Part shown: positions 26,197 through 35,453 of the stretch, piece by piece | Numbering within the stretch: the stretch's first letter is position 1 | Layout: every line of letters begins with the position of its first letter | DNA from: Methylorubrum suomiense | GTDB taxonomy: Bacteria > Pseudomonadota > Alphaproteobacteria > Rhizobiales > Beijerinckiaceae | Direction of reading: 5' to 3' | Length of the DNA stretch: 64,000 bases | Assembly: GCF_022179765.1 (NCBI RefSeq) | Contig: NZ_BPRE01000006.1 | Coordinates: 62,001-126,000, forward strand | Position numbers and translations under genes: made by a program | The notes under the pieces: model-generated | The model's input: the letters and a program-made list of their open reading frames with translations, nothing else | Databases searched by the model: none | What the model was told of the DNA's origin: nothing

Positions 26197-26994
26197 ATGA
26201 GCAGCTGGTCCGAGGGATCGCTTGGTAAGCCGTCCTACGAGGGACTCACCAATCATTCGCTGAACAGTGTTAAATCTGCCTATGTGTGCTCGGCGCAGAT
26301 CTTTATCGTTGGAAGTCGCAGCGTCGAAAATCTGGGCTTGCATTGTATTCTCACGGGACATGGTTTTCGCCATGTCCACCAGATCCCGTCGCTGCTGGAC
26401 CCAGGGGTGATCGTTGAAGGCAAGCCCCAGCTCTTCCTCATCACCGAGCTATCGCCCGATAAAAGTTTGGACGAAGCCGTGCTGGCCATCCGCGCGGCCA
26501 ATGCGGAAGCACGGATCGTCGTGCTGGTCGATATGCGCGAATGCGCGGTTGGCGACGCGGCGATCCGGCTATCGGCTCATGCCTTACTTGATCACACGAT
26601 CTCGCCTGAAGTGCTGATCAGGACCATCGACGTCGTGTTGGGCAATGTCGGAGTTTTGTCGGACAGCTTTCTGCCTCACATCGGCACCCGACCGACCATG
26701 AGCGTCGCGCACACTGCGGTTGATGGGAACGACGAGGGGGAATTGCCTGCCTCACTACCGTGCTCGCAGCTGACCAATCGGGAGACCGACATCCTCAAAT
26801 ACCTCGTCGATGGCGTTTCGAACAAGATGATTGCACGCCAACTCGACATCGCCGAGGCGACAGTGAAGATCCACGTCAAAGGGATCTTGCGGAAGATCAA
26901 TGTTCGCAACCGGACACAGGCCGCGATCTGGGCTCTCGCCCATCCGGTTCCGACCGAAACGCCTTTAGAAGCGGCGCATCCCTTGGCCAGATAG
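26197..26994 (+). CDS. LuxR-type regulator with degenerate receiver domain
   Basis: ATG 26197 has GGGAGAG upstream, favoured over the ATG at 26089. The ~120-residue N-terminal part (from AQIFIVGSRSVENLGLH) follows the receiver fold, but the acidic pair after strand 1 is SRS and strand 3 ends LFLITELSP without a clear phospho-Asp. The conserved Lys is also missing (LLDHTIS). The C terminus is a standard LuxR HTH (LTNRETDILKYLVDGVSNKM, then ATVKIHVKGILRKI). Phosphorylation-independent activity is inferred. It flanks the OPX gene together with a paralogue at 28867. Confidence 0.83.
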   Translation: MSSWSEGSLGKPSYEGLTNHSLNSVKSAYVCSAQIFIVGSRSVENLGLHCILTGHGFRHVHQIPSLLDPGVIVEGKPQLFLITELSPDKSLDEAVLAIRAANAEARIVVLVDMRECAVGDAAIRLSAHALLDHTISPEVLIRTIDVVLGNVGVLSDSFLPHIGTRPTMSVAHTAVDGNDEGELPASLPCSQLTNRETDILKYLVDGVSNKMIARQLDIAEATVKIHVKGILRKINVRNRTQAAIWALAHPVPTETPLEAAHPLAR

Positions 26995-27067
26995 GGTTCG
27001 CTAAGGACTTCGGAGACCCATTCATGCCGCGGCGCCGGAAGACCGGTCGTCGCGGTGCGAGACAGGG

Positions 27068-28372
27068 TCACGGATGCATGGCAGAGAGATGTCGCCTGCC
27101 GCCGTCCTCGCCTGCAGGGGGCGGAGACGAGATATTGGCTTGCGCGATCCGGTCCGCGACCTCCCGCCGGATATCGACGATGTCGCCCGGCGCCAGGGAC
27201 GTGCCGTCGGCAGCCTCGAAGATCTCCGTGTTACCGTTTCGAACGCGGGTGATGAAAACCTTTCGCCGAACTCCGTTGCCGAACGCAGTCAGCGCACCGC
27301 CGCTCTGCAGGCGGGCCTCGCGGATCTCGCGCGCGGCGGGAAGCTGAGTTTCGATCTCGATCAGCCGGGTCGTCACATCCTGAATGTCAGCCATGACCTT
27401 GCGGAGATAGGTGCTCCTGGCTTCCTGAATGCGCAGTTCGAGATCGCCGAGGGCGAGGTCGAGGCGAGCGAGGTCCGAGTTCATGCGGGCGATCGCGCCC
27501 TTGTTGCGTGCTTCCTCACGCTGGAACTCGATGCCCTGGTAGCGGCGGGCAAGCCCGTTGCTCATCAGAGTCTTATAATCCTCGATATGATCCTGGATGA
27601 GCTGAAGTTGGGTTTCCTCCGCGGTGCGTTGCGCGCGCACACCAGCGATTTCGGCCTCGATCCGCGGCTTCTGCGCACGCAATTGTTCCACCGCCTGCGC
27701 CAGGGCGTCCCGCTGGATGGCTAGGATCGAACGCTCCTCCTTGATGAGGCGAACGAGTTCGGGTCCGTTCTGTAGGTCGATAGGCGGCTCGAAGGTCGCG
27801 CGGTCGCCCTGCTGCGCCTCAAGCCGTGCCCGCCGGATCAGAAACAGCCGTCGGCTGGCCTCCAACACCCGCACCCGCTCTTCGGCCGCGAGAAACTCCG
27901 TCCGCAGGGAAGTTTGAGCCTGCTCCGGAACGCCATAGCCTCCGGCCAGGGCGATGCCACTGAGGACTGAGGCTCCGTAACGGAAGGGATAGCTTCCAGG
28001 GTTACGCACATCACCGAGCACGTAGATCGGCCGCATCTCGGTGATGCGGAGACTGACGAGGGGCTTTTGCAGAAACCCGTCCGCTAGGCGTTGGGTGATC
28101 GCCCTCTGCGCCTCCGAGAGGGTCAATGCTGAAATCGGCACCTCTCCCACGAGGGGAAGCAGAAGGCTGCCACCGCCGCCGATCCCGAATTCGCCCGACA
28201 ATTCGGCCTGTCCATAGACGGACAGGGCCACACGGTCGCCCGGCGCCAGCCGATACTCCGCGTCCTGCGCCGCGACGCTGCCCGTAAGGCCCGCGATGGC
28301 AACAAGCACGCCAGTGAGACGCCTAAGGCTTCGCGGACGTGATCGAGAAGCCAGTCCGGTCGTACCGCACAT
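27068..28372 (-). CDS. Polysaccharide export (OPX/Wza-type) protein with coiled-coil extension
   Basis: A signal peptide-like segment (LTGVLVAIAGLTGSVAAQ) precedes the polysaccharide-export domain: YRLAPGDRVALSVYGQAEL, then PLVGEVPISALTLSEAQRAI. An SLBB-type repeat follows (IYVLGDVRNPGSYPFRYGAS). Residues ~160-370 are long helices rich in Glu/Arg/Gln, typical of the coiled coil in alphaproteobacterial OPX proteins such as ExoF. A second SLBB-like segment is near the C terminus. No lipobox Cys is present. It would form the periplasmic/outer-membrane exit for the exopolysaccharide made by the genes further right. Confidence 0.88.
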   Translation of the reverse strand: MCGTTGLASRSRPRSLRRLTGVLVAIAGLTGSVAAQDAEYRLAPGDRVALSVYGQAELSGEFGIGGGGSLLLPLVGEVPISALTLSEAQRAITQRLADGFLQKPLVSLRITEMRPIYVLGDVRNPGSYPFRYGASVLSGIALAGGYGVPEQAQTSLRTEFLAAEERVRVLEASRRLFLIRRARLEAQQGDRATFEPPIDLQNGPELVRLIKEERSILAIQRDALAQAVEQLRAQKPRIEAEIAGVRAQRTAEETQLQLIQDHIEDYKTLMSNGLARRYQGIEFQREEARNKGAIARMNSDLARLDLALGDLELRIQEARSTYLRKVMADIQDVTTRLIEIETQLPAAREIREARLQSGGALTAFGNGVRRKVFITRVRNGNTEIFEAADGTSLAPGDIVDIRREVADRIAQANISSPPPAGEDGGRRHLSAMHP

Positions 28373-28866
28373 CGACTCACCGGGATATCGGTTGTTAAGT
28401 GATGAGCGACTGTAGCCGAGGCTTGCTCACGGGGAGTAATCTGCTTATGGATTATGCGAATTCGCTCCGGTACTAATCCTTCTCAGCGCCGTACTCGGGA
28501 CGAACTTGGCCTACGCATCGGTCGTGAGACAGCGACGACTGCGGCGATGACGCAAATATGGCCTCAGCCCGTTGGGGGATAGTCTGAGCAACGGATAACT
28601 CTGCTTTCATTAGGTGGATTTATATCGAAAGCAGCATCTTTCTTTTTACGTTATAGGCAGAACAGCAAATCCAGAAGCTGGCGATAGAAAATTCACCGTA
28701 TCCTGACGCATCAATACCATTCGAAATCCAACTTTAGGTTGAATAGTTAGCTCTGATTCGGTATCGACGTTAATACTTTATATACAATTCGATCGATCGG
28801 ATGAGAAAGACGCATCTGATTCGAAGCGGTTAGGATGACGGATGAACAAGCATTGAGGGGGCTCCG
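28373..28866. other. Divergent AT-rich regulatory region between OPX and LuxR genes
   Basis: About 490 bases, notably AT-rich from 28600 to 28800. No gene or RNA was recognised. It must contain the promoters of both the OPX gene and the second LuxR-type gene and is the natural place to look for LuxR operator sites. Confidence 0.5.
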
Positions 28867-29736
28867 ATGAGGACCCAAAGCATCAAAGCGAGAACTCCCG
28901 CATCGAAGGGCCGGCCCAGCCATCGCCACAGGTCAAGACCCAAGATTCCGACCGCGTTGATCGAACCGAATGTCCTGTTTCGCGAAGGCCTGAAGTACAT
29001 CCTGTCTCAGACGCGGTTTAGCGTCATGAATGAGGCCGATACCGTCGAGGAAATCAAAAGTCGCTCGCTGGAACACAAGCGGCTTAATATGGTCGTGCTT
29101 TGCACAACCAGCGGCGACAAATCGGTACAACTGGATATCAAGAGCTTGAAAGAGAGATGCGCTGACTGTCGGGTCATTTGTAGCGGGCCGAGCTACAGCT
29201 CCGAGGAGGTCATCGAATTGCTCCGGGCAGGGGCTGACGGTATTCTGCTCCGAAATATCAGCGCAGACACCTTCATCAAATCGCTCGAGCTGGTAATGCT
29301 CGGAGAACGTGTAATCCCGGCCGCAACGATGAACCTCGGTCATCACGCAGAGCCGATCTCGCCCGTGCGCCGGAACCCACCCTCGTCGGAGCCCAAGCCG
29401 CAGCCCCGATCGCCACCGTGCAACGGCAACGGTGGCAGCCACCTTTCTGAGCGCGAACTCGCGATCCTGCGATGCCTGCTCAATGGCGAGGCCAACAAGA
29501 TCATCGCACTAAACCTCGACATTGCCGAAGCAACGGTCAAGGTTCATGTCAAAGCGATCCTGCGTAAGATCCGAGTGCAAAATCGGACGCAAGCGGCGAT
29601 CTGGGCGCTCAACCACTTGGCCGAAGTTGGGCTGGACGAGGTGGTCGAGCCGTCCCACGCATGGTCCGAAAATGACGTCGCGCCCACGCATCTGTGGCTT
29701 TCGAAGCAGGCGGGCACCGCGCTCCAACTTTCCTAA
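28867..29736 (+). CDS. LuxR-type regulator with degenerate receiver domain (paralogue)
   Basis: ATG 28867 follows TGAGGGGG. A ~25-residue basic N-terminal tail precedes a receiver-like domain (PTALIEPNVLFREGLKYILS) whose strand 3 ends VVLCTTSGDK and strand 5 ILLRNIS. Acidic pocket, phospho-Asp and Lys are therefore not evident. After a Pro-rich linker comes an HTH nearly identical in its core to that of the 26197 protein (LDIAEATVKVHVKAILRKI and NRTQAAIWAL shared). The two likely arose by duplication and probably bind similar sites. Regulation of the polysaccharide island is inferred from position. Confidence 0.83.
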   Translation: MRTQSIKARTPASKGRPSHRHRSRPKIPTALIEPNVLFREGLKYILSQTRFSVMNEADTVEEIKSRSLEHKRLNMVVLCTTSGDKSVQLDIKSLKERCADCRVICSGPSYSSEEVIELLRAGADGILLRNISADTFIKSLELVMLGERVIPAATMNLGHHAEPISPVRRNPPSSEPKPQPRSPPCNGNGGSHLSERELAILRCLLNGEANKIIALNLDIAEATVKVHVKAILRKIRVQNRTQAAIWALNHLAEVGLDEVVEPSHAWSENDVAPTHLWLSKQAGTALQLS

Positions 29737-29749
29737 CCGGACCTGGGTA

Positions 29750-31186
29750 TCAGTTCTCGCGCCACGCCTTGGCGACCTGATCGGCCAGCGGTTTCGTCAG
29801 ATAAGACAGGACCGTGCGTTCGCCGGTCTGAATGAACGCTTCGACCGGCATTCCAGGTAGCAGGCTCACCTCGCCGAGCCTCCGACGCTGGGAGTCCGAC
29901 AGTGCGATGCGTGCGGTGTAGAACGACGATCCGGTTTTGCCGTCCTGCACGACATCGGGCGAGACGCGGTCGACGACCCCGTTGGCCTCCGGCGTCGTGC
30001 GCTGGTTGAAGGCCGAAAAGCGCAGCCGCGCCTGTTGCCCAGGATGAACATGGTCGATGTCCTGGGGTTGGATCCGGACTTCAACCGCGAGGGTGTCGGC
30101 CTGCGGCACGATCAACATGGCCGGCTCGCTCGGCGTCACCAAGCCGCCGACCGTGTGCACGTTCATCTGATGGATCACGCCGTCCTGCGGCGCGCGCATG
30201 TCGATATGCCGGAGCTGATCCTCGGCAACGACGCGCTTCTCGACGAGCTCCGACGTTTTGGCGCGGATCTCGGCAAGATCCTTGGTCACCTCGGCGCGCA
30301 TGTCCTGCTCGATCTGAAGGATCTGCAGTTCCGTCTCGCTGATCTTGGCCCTCGCCAGGGCGGTCGAGGCCAGGAGCTGACCGCACTCGCCCTGCAGCCG
30401 GGCGGCCTCTCGCTCCAGCGCCGTGAGGCGGGAGAGAGGGACAAGATTCTTCTGGCGCAGTTCGCGCAGGCCCACGAGTTCGTCCTGGATCAGCGCCCTT
30501 TCCTGTTCCTTGGCGGCACTCTGTGTCTCCAGCCCAGAGACCTCCAGGTGATGCTGTGCGATCCGCTCGCGGAGCTGGGCTTTCTGCCCCTCGCGCGTGG
30601 AGAGCCGGATCCTGAAATACGTCGTCTCCCCCTCAACGAGATGGGCGACGGTCGCGTCGGTCTTCACACGGGCCAGGAAGTCGGGTGGAAAGGCGAGATG
30701 ATCACCCCCCTGCTGCTCCGCCTCGCCCCGCGCGCGCCGGGCCGTCAGCTCGTCGAGGGATTTCAGAACGATCTCGAGATTGGCGCGGATCTGGGTGTCG
30801 TCGAGGCGCACCAGCACCTGCTGGGCCTTCACCCTGTCCCCCTCATGCACGAATAGGGCGCCCACGACCCCACCGACCGGGTGCTGTACCTTCTTGACCT
30901 CGGACTGGACGACGATGCGCCCCGGCGCGATCACGGCGCCTGCAATCGAGGTCAGGCAAGCCCAGCCGCCGATCCCAAACACTAGGATGCCGGCCAGGAT
31001 GGCGGCGCCGCGGATTTGGCGGTCCAGGGAGGCATACAAGGCACTCGCGTCGGCGCGAGGGACCGTGGGCGGGGCACCGCGAGGGGAGGGTGCCGGCACC
31101 CGGGCGGTCCAGATCCGCTCGATCCCCAGGCCAACGGGCCACCGCCACCGCGTCTCGGGCCCGGTAAGGCGGCGAAAAGCGGTCAT
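29750..31186 (-). CDS. HlyD/PrtE-type type I secretion periplasmic adaptor
   Basis: The 478-residue protein has one N-terminal transmembrane helix (about residues 58-82), then the HlyD layout: IVVQSEVKKVQHPVGGVVGA lipoyl half, long coiled coils to ~residue 310, second lipoyl half (DMRAPQDGVIHQMNVHTVGG) and a beta-barrel C-terminal domain. It would bridge the inner-membrane ABC transporter to an outer-membrane TolC-type channel, which is not encoded here. Its start overlaps the ABC transporter stop as ATGA, so both are translated together. Confidence 0.9.
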   Translation of the reverse strand: MTAFRRLTGPETRWRWPVGLGIERIWTARVPAPSPRGAPPTVPRADASALYASLDRQIRGAAILAGILVFGIGGWACLTSIAGAVIAPGRIVVQSEVKKVQHPVGGVVGALFVHEGDRVKAQQVLVRLDDTQIRANLEIVLKSLDELTARRARGEAEQQGGDHLAFPPDFLARVKTDATVAHLVEGETTYFRIRLSTREGQKAQLRERIAQHHLEVSGLETQSAAKEQERALIQDELVGLRELRQKNLVPLSRLTALEREAARLQGECGQLLASTALARAKISETELQILQIEQDMRAEVTKDLAEIRAKTSELVEKRVVAEDQLRHIDMRAPQDGVIHQMNVHTVGGLVTPSEPAMLIVPQADTLAVEVRIQPQDIDHVHPGQQARLRFSAFNQRTTPEANGVVDRVSPDVVQDGKTGSSFYTARIALSDSQRRRLGEVSLLPGMPVEAFIQTGERTVLSYLTKPLADQVAKAWREN

Positions 31187-32979
31187 ACGCGCACCTGTCT
31201 GATCTTCGCCGTGCCGGCAGCGTCCGCCGCCGGCGGCACGGAGGCCGTGCGCAGCAGGCGCCGCAGAACCTCGTCCTTTGGGCCGAAATCGGCGGTGTGC
31301 CCATCCGCCAGCGCGAGGATCAGATCGACGCTCGACAGCACGTTGGGTCGATGAGTCGCCACCACGACGATCCCGCCGCGCCGGCGCACGCCGAGCATTG
31401 CCGCTGCCAGGGCGGCTTCGCCCGCGCTGTCGAGGTTGGCGTTGGGCTCGTCGAGTACGACAAGGAACGGATCATCGTAGAGCGCCCGGGCCAGCCCGAC
31501 GCGCTGGCGCTGACCTGCGGACAGCCGGGCGCCGCGGTCGCCGATGAGGGCATTGTAGCCATCCGGCAGGCCGAGGATCGCTTCGTGGAAGCCGGCTGCC
31601 TGCGCCGCCGCGATGATCGCTTCCGGTGCGGCGTCCGGCTGAAATCTCGCGATGTTCTCGGCGATCGTCCCGTCGAACAGCTCGACGTCCTGCGGCAGAT
31701 ATCCGATGTGCCGACCGAGAGCCGTGCTCGACCATTGGTCGAGCGTCGCGCCGTCGAGCCGGACAGAGCCCCGCATCGGCGCCCAGACGCCGACAACGGC
31801 ACGCATCAGCGACGACTTACCCGAGGCGCTCGGCCCGATGATGCCGAGAGAATCACCCGCTTCGAGCGCGAAACCGATGTCGTGCAGCACGACGCGCTGA
31901 ATCGAAGGAGGGGCGAGGCTGAGGGATTGCACGCGCAGCGTTTGGCACGGTGGCGGCAATTCCTGGAGGTCCGGCTGCGGCGGCAGCGCGGCGAAGAGGC
32001 TTTCGAGGCGGGTCCAGCTTTGCCGGGCGCCGACGAAGCTGCGCCAATTGGCGATTGCCAGCTCGATCGGCGCGAGCGCGCGCGAGACGAGGATCGAACC
32101 GGCAATGATGACGCCCGACGAGGCCTCGCCCTCGATGACGAGATAGGCCCCGAGGGCCAGGACCCCGGATTGCAGCGCGAGGCGGAAGACTTTCGACGCG
32201 GCCCCGAACCCACCGCCCACATCGGCCAGGACTTGTTGCAACGCGCGGTAATCGCGGCCGGCCGCTGACCAGCGATTCATGAAGACCGTTCGCATGCCGA
32301 GCGCCGCTAAGCTCTCGGCGTTGCGTCGTCCGGCCTCGATCAGGCCGTTGCGGCGCGCCATGAGACCGCTCGCCTCGCGGGTCGGTGCGCGGGTCAGGCG
32401 GTCGGTGAGAAGCGTCAGCGCCACGAGCGCCGCGCCGCCGAGGAGGGCGGCGATGCCGATCAGCGGATGGAAGACGCAGCAGATGCCGACGTAGAATGGG
32501 ATCCACGGCAGATCGAACAGGGCGCCCGGCGCCGGTCCGCTCAGGAAGCTGCGCAGGGCATCGAGATCCCGCACCGGTAGGAGGCCGTCGCCGGGCATCG
32601 TTCCGACGAGGGGGGCGCGGACCGCAGCGTCGAAGACGCGGGGGCCGAGCGCTTCGTCGACGATCCCGCCGACCCGGACGAGGGTCCGAGCCCGCAGGAT
32701 CTCGAGCCCGCCCTGGAAGGCGTAGAGCGCCAGGGCGAGGACCGACAATCCGATCAGGGTCGGGACGCTGCGGCTCGGGATGACCCGGTCATAGACCTGA
32801 AGCATGAAGAACGAGCCGGTGAGGTAGAGAAGATTGACGAGGCCGCTCATGAGAGCGAGCCCGACGATCGCTCGACGGCAGCTGCCGAGGATCGGCGCCA
32901 ATCCTGAAGCGCGATGGGGGGCCAGCACGGGCGTTCGGATCCTGGGAAAACGGGGAGGTCGCGCGCACCGTCGCGCCAC
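31183..32979 (-). CDS. Type I secretion ABC transporter (permease-ATPase, PrtD-type)
   Basis: The 598-residue protein joins an N-terminal membrane domain (first helix IVGLALMSGLVNLLYLTGSF, with further helices to ~residue 310) to an ATPase. The ATPase shows Walker A GPSASGKSS, Q-loop YLPQDVELFDG, signature LSAGQRQR, Walker B VVLDEPNANLD and His-loop VATHRP. There is no C39 peptidase domain. This is the PrtD/AprD class, which exports proteins with uncleaved C-terminal signals. The beta-helix gene 140 bases upstream on the same strand is the likely cargo. Confidence 0.92.
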   Translation of the reverse strand: MARRCARPPRFPRIRTPVLAPHRASGLAPILGSCRRAIVGLALMSGLVNLLYLTGSFFMLQVYDRVIPSRSVPTLIGLSVLALALYAFQGGLEILRARTLVRVGGIVDEALGPRVFDAAVRAPLVGTMPGDGLLPVRDLDALRSFLSGPAPGALFDLPWIPFYVGICCVFHPLIGIAALLGGAALVALTLLTDRLTRAPTREASGLMARRNGLIEAGRRNAESLAALGMRTVFMNRWSAAGRDYRALQQVLADVGGGFGAASKVFRLALQSGVLALGAYLVIEGEASSGVIIAGSILVSRALAPIELAIANWRSFVGARQSWTRLESLFAALPPQPDLQELPPPCQTLRVQSLSLAPPSIQRVVLHDIGFALEAGDSLGIIGPSASGKSSLMRAVVGVWAPMRGSVRLDGATLDQWSSTALGRHIGYLPQDVELFDGTIAENIARFQPDAAPEAIIAAAQAAGFHEAILGLPDGYNALIGDRGARLSAGQRQRVGLARALYDDPFLVVLDEPNANLDSAGEAALAAAMLGVRRRGGIVVVATHRPNVLSSVDLILALADGHTADFGPKDEVLRRLLRTASVPPAADAAGTAKIRQVRV

Positions 32980-33119
32980 GGGGGTACGCCTACGCCGCGC
33001 GTGCGATGGTCCCGCAGGGGAGGGGGGCCGGCCGGCGATGAGGCGGTCGTCGCCGGCCGTCAGAGGAGAGAGTCAAGGCCACGCCGCCCCGGTCCGAAAG
33101 GAGGGAGGCGCGGCGCTGC

Positions 33120-35162
33120 TCAGAGCGCCAAGCCGGTATGCTCGCCGGTTTTCGCGTGATGGAACTGATCGAGCCAGTCGCCGATCACCCCGGCGTCGAG
33201 GGTGATCTGTCCAGCACAATGCTGCTCGGCCAGATCCACGTAGTGCTGGAGGGCGTTCTCGATCGATGGCGAGCTGAGATCGGGATGAGAACCCGTAGAA
33301 CGAGGCTCCGTGAGCGCATCCAGGATCCACGCCCCGGAATGCCCGCCGAGGAGATCGCTCCAGGGGTTTGCGCCTTCGATGGCGGGTGCGTGGCCTTCCG
33401 CCCTCGCGGATCCGGCGGTTGAGGGCTCCGGTTCCGATGCCACGGGGCTGGGCGCGCTCGCGACCGGGGCGATCGGGGCATGCGGCGAAGGGACGTCGGG
33501 CGCCGCGGAAGTCACGGGCTTGGATACGCCGGGCTCGGCCACGGTGGGCACATCCGACCCGGCGGCCTCCGGCGCGGTTGCGACCGGCCTCGCCACGACG
33601 GCGGGTTCCGACGGAACCGCCGGCTCCCTCGGCGCAGCGGTTTCGTGCGGCGTGGCCTCGTCGGTGTGCGTCACGACCGGCCTCGCCTCCGACTGCTCCG
33701 CGCCGACATGCGTTGCCACCGCAGCCAGGGCGGCCGAGACCGGAATCGCCGGGGCGTCCGGAATATCCGTCGAGATCGTGCTGTGGGCATCCTGACCGGA
33801 GGCGTGTCGGTACGCGTCCCAACTGTAGAAGCCGTCCGTCCAGGCCCATCGCTCGTCGGACGGATGGGAATTGTGATAGTGGTTGTGGTCGAAGCTGTTG
33901 CCGCCCGCGGCCAGTCCGGCCTGATTGTAGTCGGCGATGGCGCCCGAGGCCCCCTCGCCAGGCGTCCGGTCGACAATAACATTGTCATGCACGCTGTTGC
34001 CGGTGGTCGTCCACGCTCCGTGGCTCCCGGTCCCGCGATCCTGCTGGATCATCGTGATCGCATTGCCACCCTCGGACGCATCGACGTAGTTGCGGTAGAC
34101 ATCGACATTCTTCGAGTTCTGGATCTGGATGCCGCCGTTCCAGAGCCAACCGACGCCCTCGCCGCCGTTGCCGGTGAGGACGTTGTCGCGGATCGTGGCG
34201 GCGTAGCTGATTTCGTGATTGATCCCGCCGGATAGATTGTTGGCGACGGTGTTACCCTCATAGAGCGTGTTGATGTTATTGATATCCGTCCACAATCCGT
34301 AGCCATTGTTGTCGTGGGAGTAATTGTCGCGGACGATCAGGTTTTCGGTCTCGGCGAACTTGGTGCCGCCGCCCTCCCAACCCCGGTCGATGCCGGAGAA
34401 GTAGCCGTTGTGAGCGATCTCGTTGCCCTCGACGCGCACGTTGTCGCCGCTGGCTCCGAGGCCCATCTGCCCGTTGTCGTGAACATAGTTGCCTGTCACA
34501 TGGCTGTTCGAGCCGGCATAGACGCCGACCCCGTAGTTCAGGCGCACTTCGTTGTTCTGGATCGTCCAACCCTCGGCCGAGGAATTGTAGCCGATCGCGC
34601 CGGCCTGAGTAGGGACGTTATACTTCTCGACGACGAGGTTCTCGACATGGACATCCTTCGCCTGCCCGGCAATGGCGAATGGACTGACACCGGCCTCGAC
34701 CCGGTGACCCGCAGGATCGTCACGGAAGTAGATCTTGTCGTGTCCATAGTCGAAATAGAACTTGCCCGGGGCGACCTTGTCGAGTGAGTCGACCGGCGTC
34801 AGCGGCTTGTTGTCGATGAAGAAGGTCTCCGGATAGCCGGGGCGTTCGGCGCCCCGCGCGCCGAATTCCGTCCCGCTCCGGAAGCCTTCCTGGTTCTGTC
34901 CGGTCGCGACCCAGTTGTGGCCCTCACGGTCGAATTCGGTGATCAGCCGCGCGCCGTTGAGCACCGCACCGTGCTCGCCGATGAAATGGTCGCCGTCCTT
35001 CGGCGTCACTGACTGCATGCGGTGCACGCCGGCCTCGATCCAGAACGTTGATCCCGCAGGCGCAGCGTCGACCAGCGACTGAAGATCCGCGCCGACGGCG
35101 ACCGGAATCGCGTCCGCAGGCTTACTGATCGGCTTAGTACCAAATGACTGAGTTGCCACCAT
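33120..35162 (-). CDS. Right-handed beta-helix protein without signal peptide, predicted type I secretion cargo
   Basis: The 680-residue protein begins without a signal peptide. Residues ~15-450 form a parallel beta-helix (repeats such as NNEVRLNYGVGVYAGSNSHV and EGNTVANNLSGGINHEISYA). A Pro/Ala/Glu/Val-rich linker of ~130 residues follows, then a C-terminal ~80-residue tail ending GEHTGLAL that could hold the export signal. No RTX repeats are seen. Parallel beta-helix proteins in such loci are often polysaccharide lyases or epimerases, but no catalytic residues could be assigned. A GGAG precedes ATG 35162. It is homologous over its helix to the 46457-47929 product. Confidence 0.85.
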   Translation of the reverse strand: MVATQSFGTKPISKPADAIPVAVGADLQSLVDAAPAGSTFWIEAGVHRMQSVTPKDGDHFIGEHGAVLNGARLITEFDREGHNWVATGQNQEGFRSGTEFGARGAERPGYPETFFIDNKPLTPVDSLDKVAPGKFYFDYGHDKIYFRDDPAGHRVEAGVSPFAIAGQAKDVHVENLVVEKYNVPTQAGAIGYNSSAEGWTIQNNEVRLNYGVGVYAGSNSHVTGNYVHDNGQMGLGASGDNVRVEGNEIAHNGYFSGIDRGWEGGGTKFAETENLIVRDNYSHDNNGYGLWTDINNINTLYEGNTVANNLSGGINHEISYAATIRDNVLTGNGGEGVGWLWNGGIQIQNSKNVDVYRNYVDASEGGNAITMIQQDRGTGSHGAWTTTGNSVHDNVIVDRTPGEGASGAIADYNQAGLAAGGNSFDHNHYHNSHPSDERWAWTDGFYSWDAYRHASGQDAHSTISTDIPDAPAIPVSAALAAVATHVGAEQSEARPVVTHTDEATPHETAAPREPAVPSEPAVVARPVATAPEAAGSDVPTVAEPGVSKPVTSAAPDVPSPHAPIAPVASAPSPVASEPEPSTAGSARAEGHAPAIEGANPWSDLLGGHSGAWILDALTEPRSTGSHPDLSSPSIENALQHYVDLAEQHCAGQITLDAGVIGDWLDQFHHAKTGEHTGLAL

Positions 35163-35453
35163 TGTACTCCGAGTAAGATTGCTGCTTAATTTGTCGGCAG
35201 GATCAAATCCGTATCGGGATTTTATGCTGCCTAAAGCGCTCTATTGGACTGAGGTTTGATAGGGATAAGCCTGAATGCGGCCGGCTGATTTGATACGCGT
35301 ACTTCGCGTGCGCTGTCTTGCTCCGGCCCGCCAGATGCTGGCGCCAGCGCGCCGCCCCGATCCGGCTCAGCCTCGCCCCCTTGCGGCCCCCCGCCAGCGC
35401 TCAGGTTCCTGGCGCCGAGACGGCGGCAGCCCGCGGTCAGAGAGGGGGCGGCG

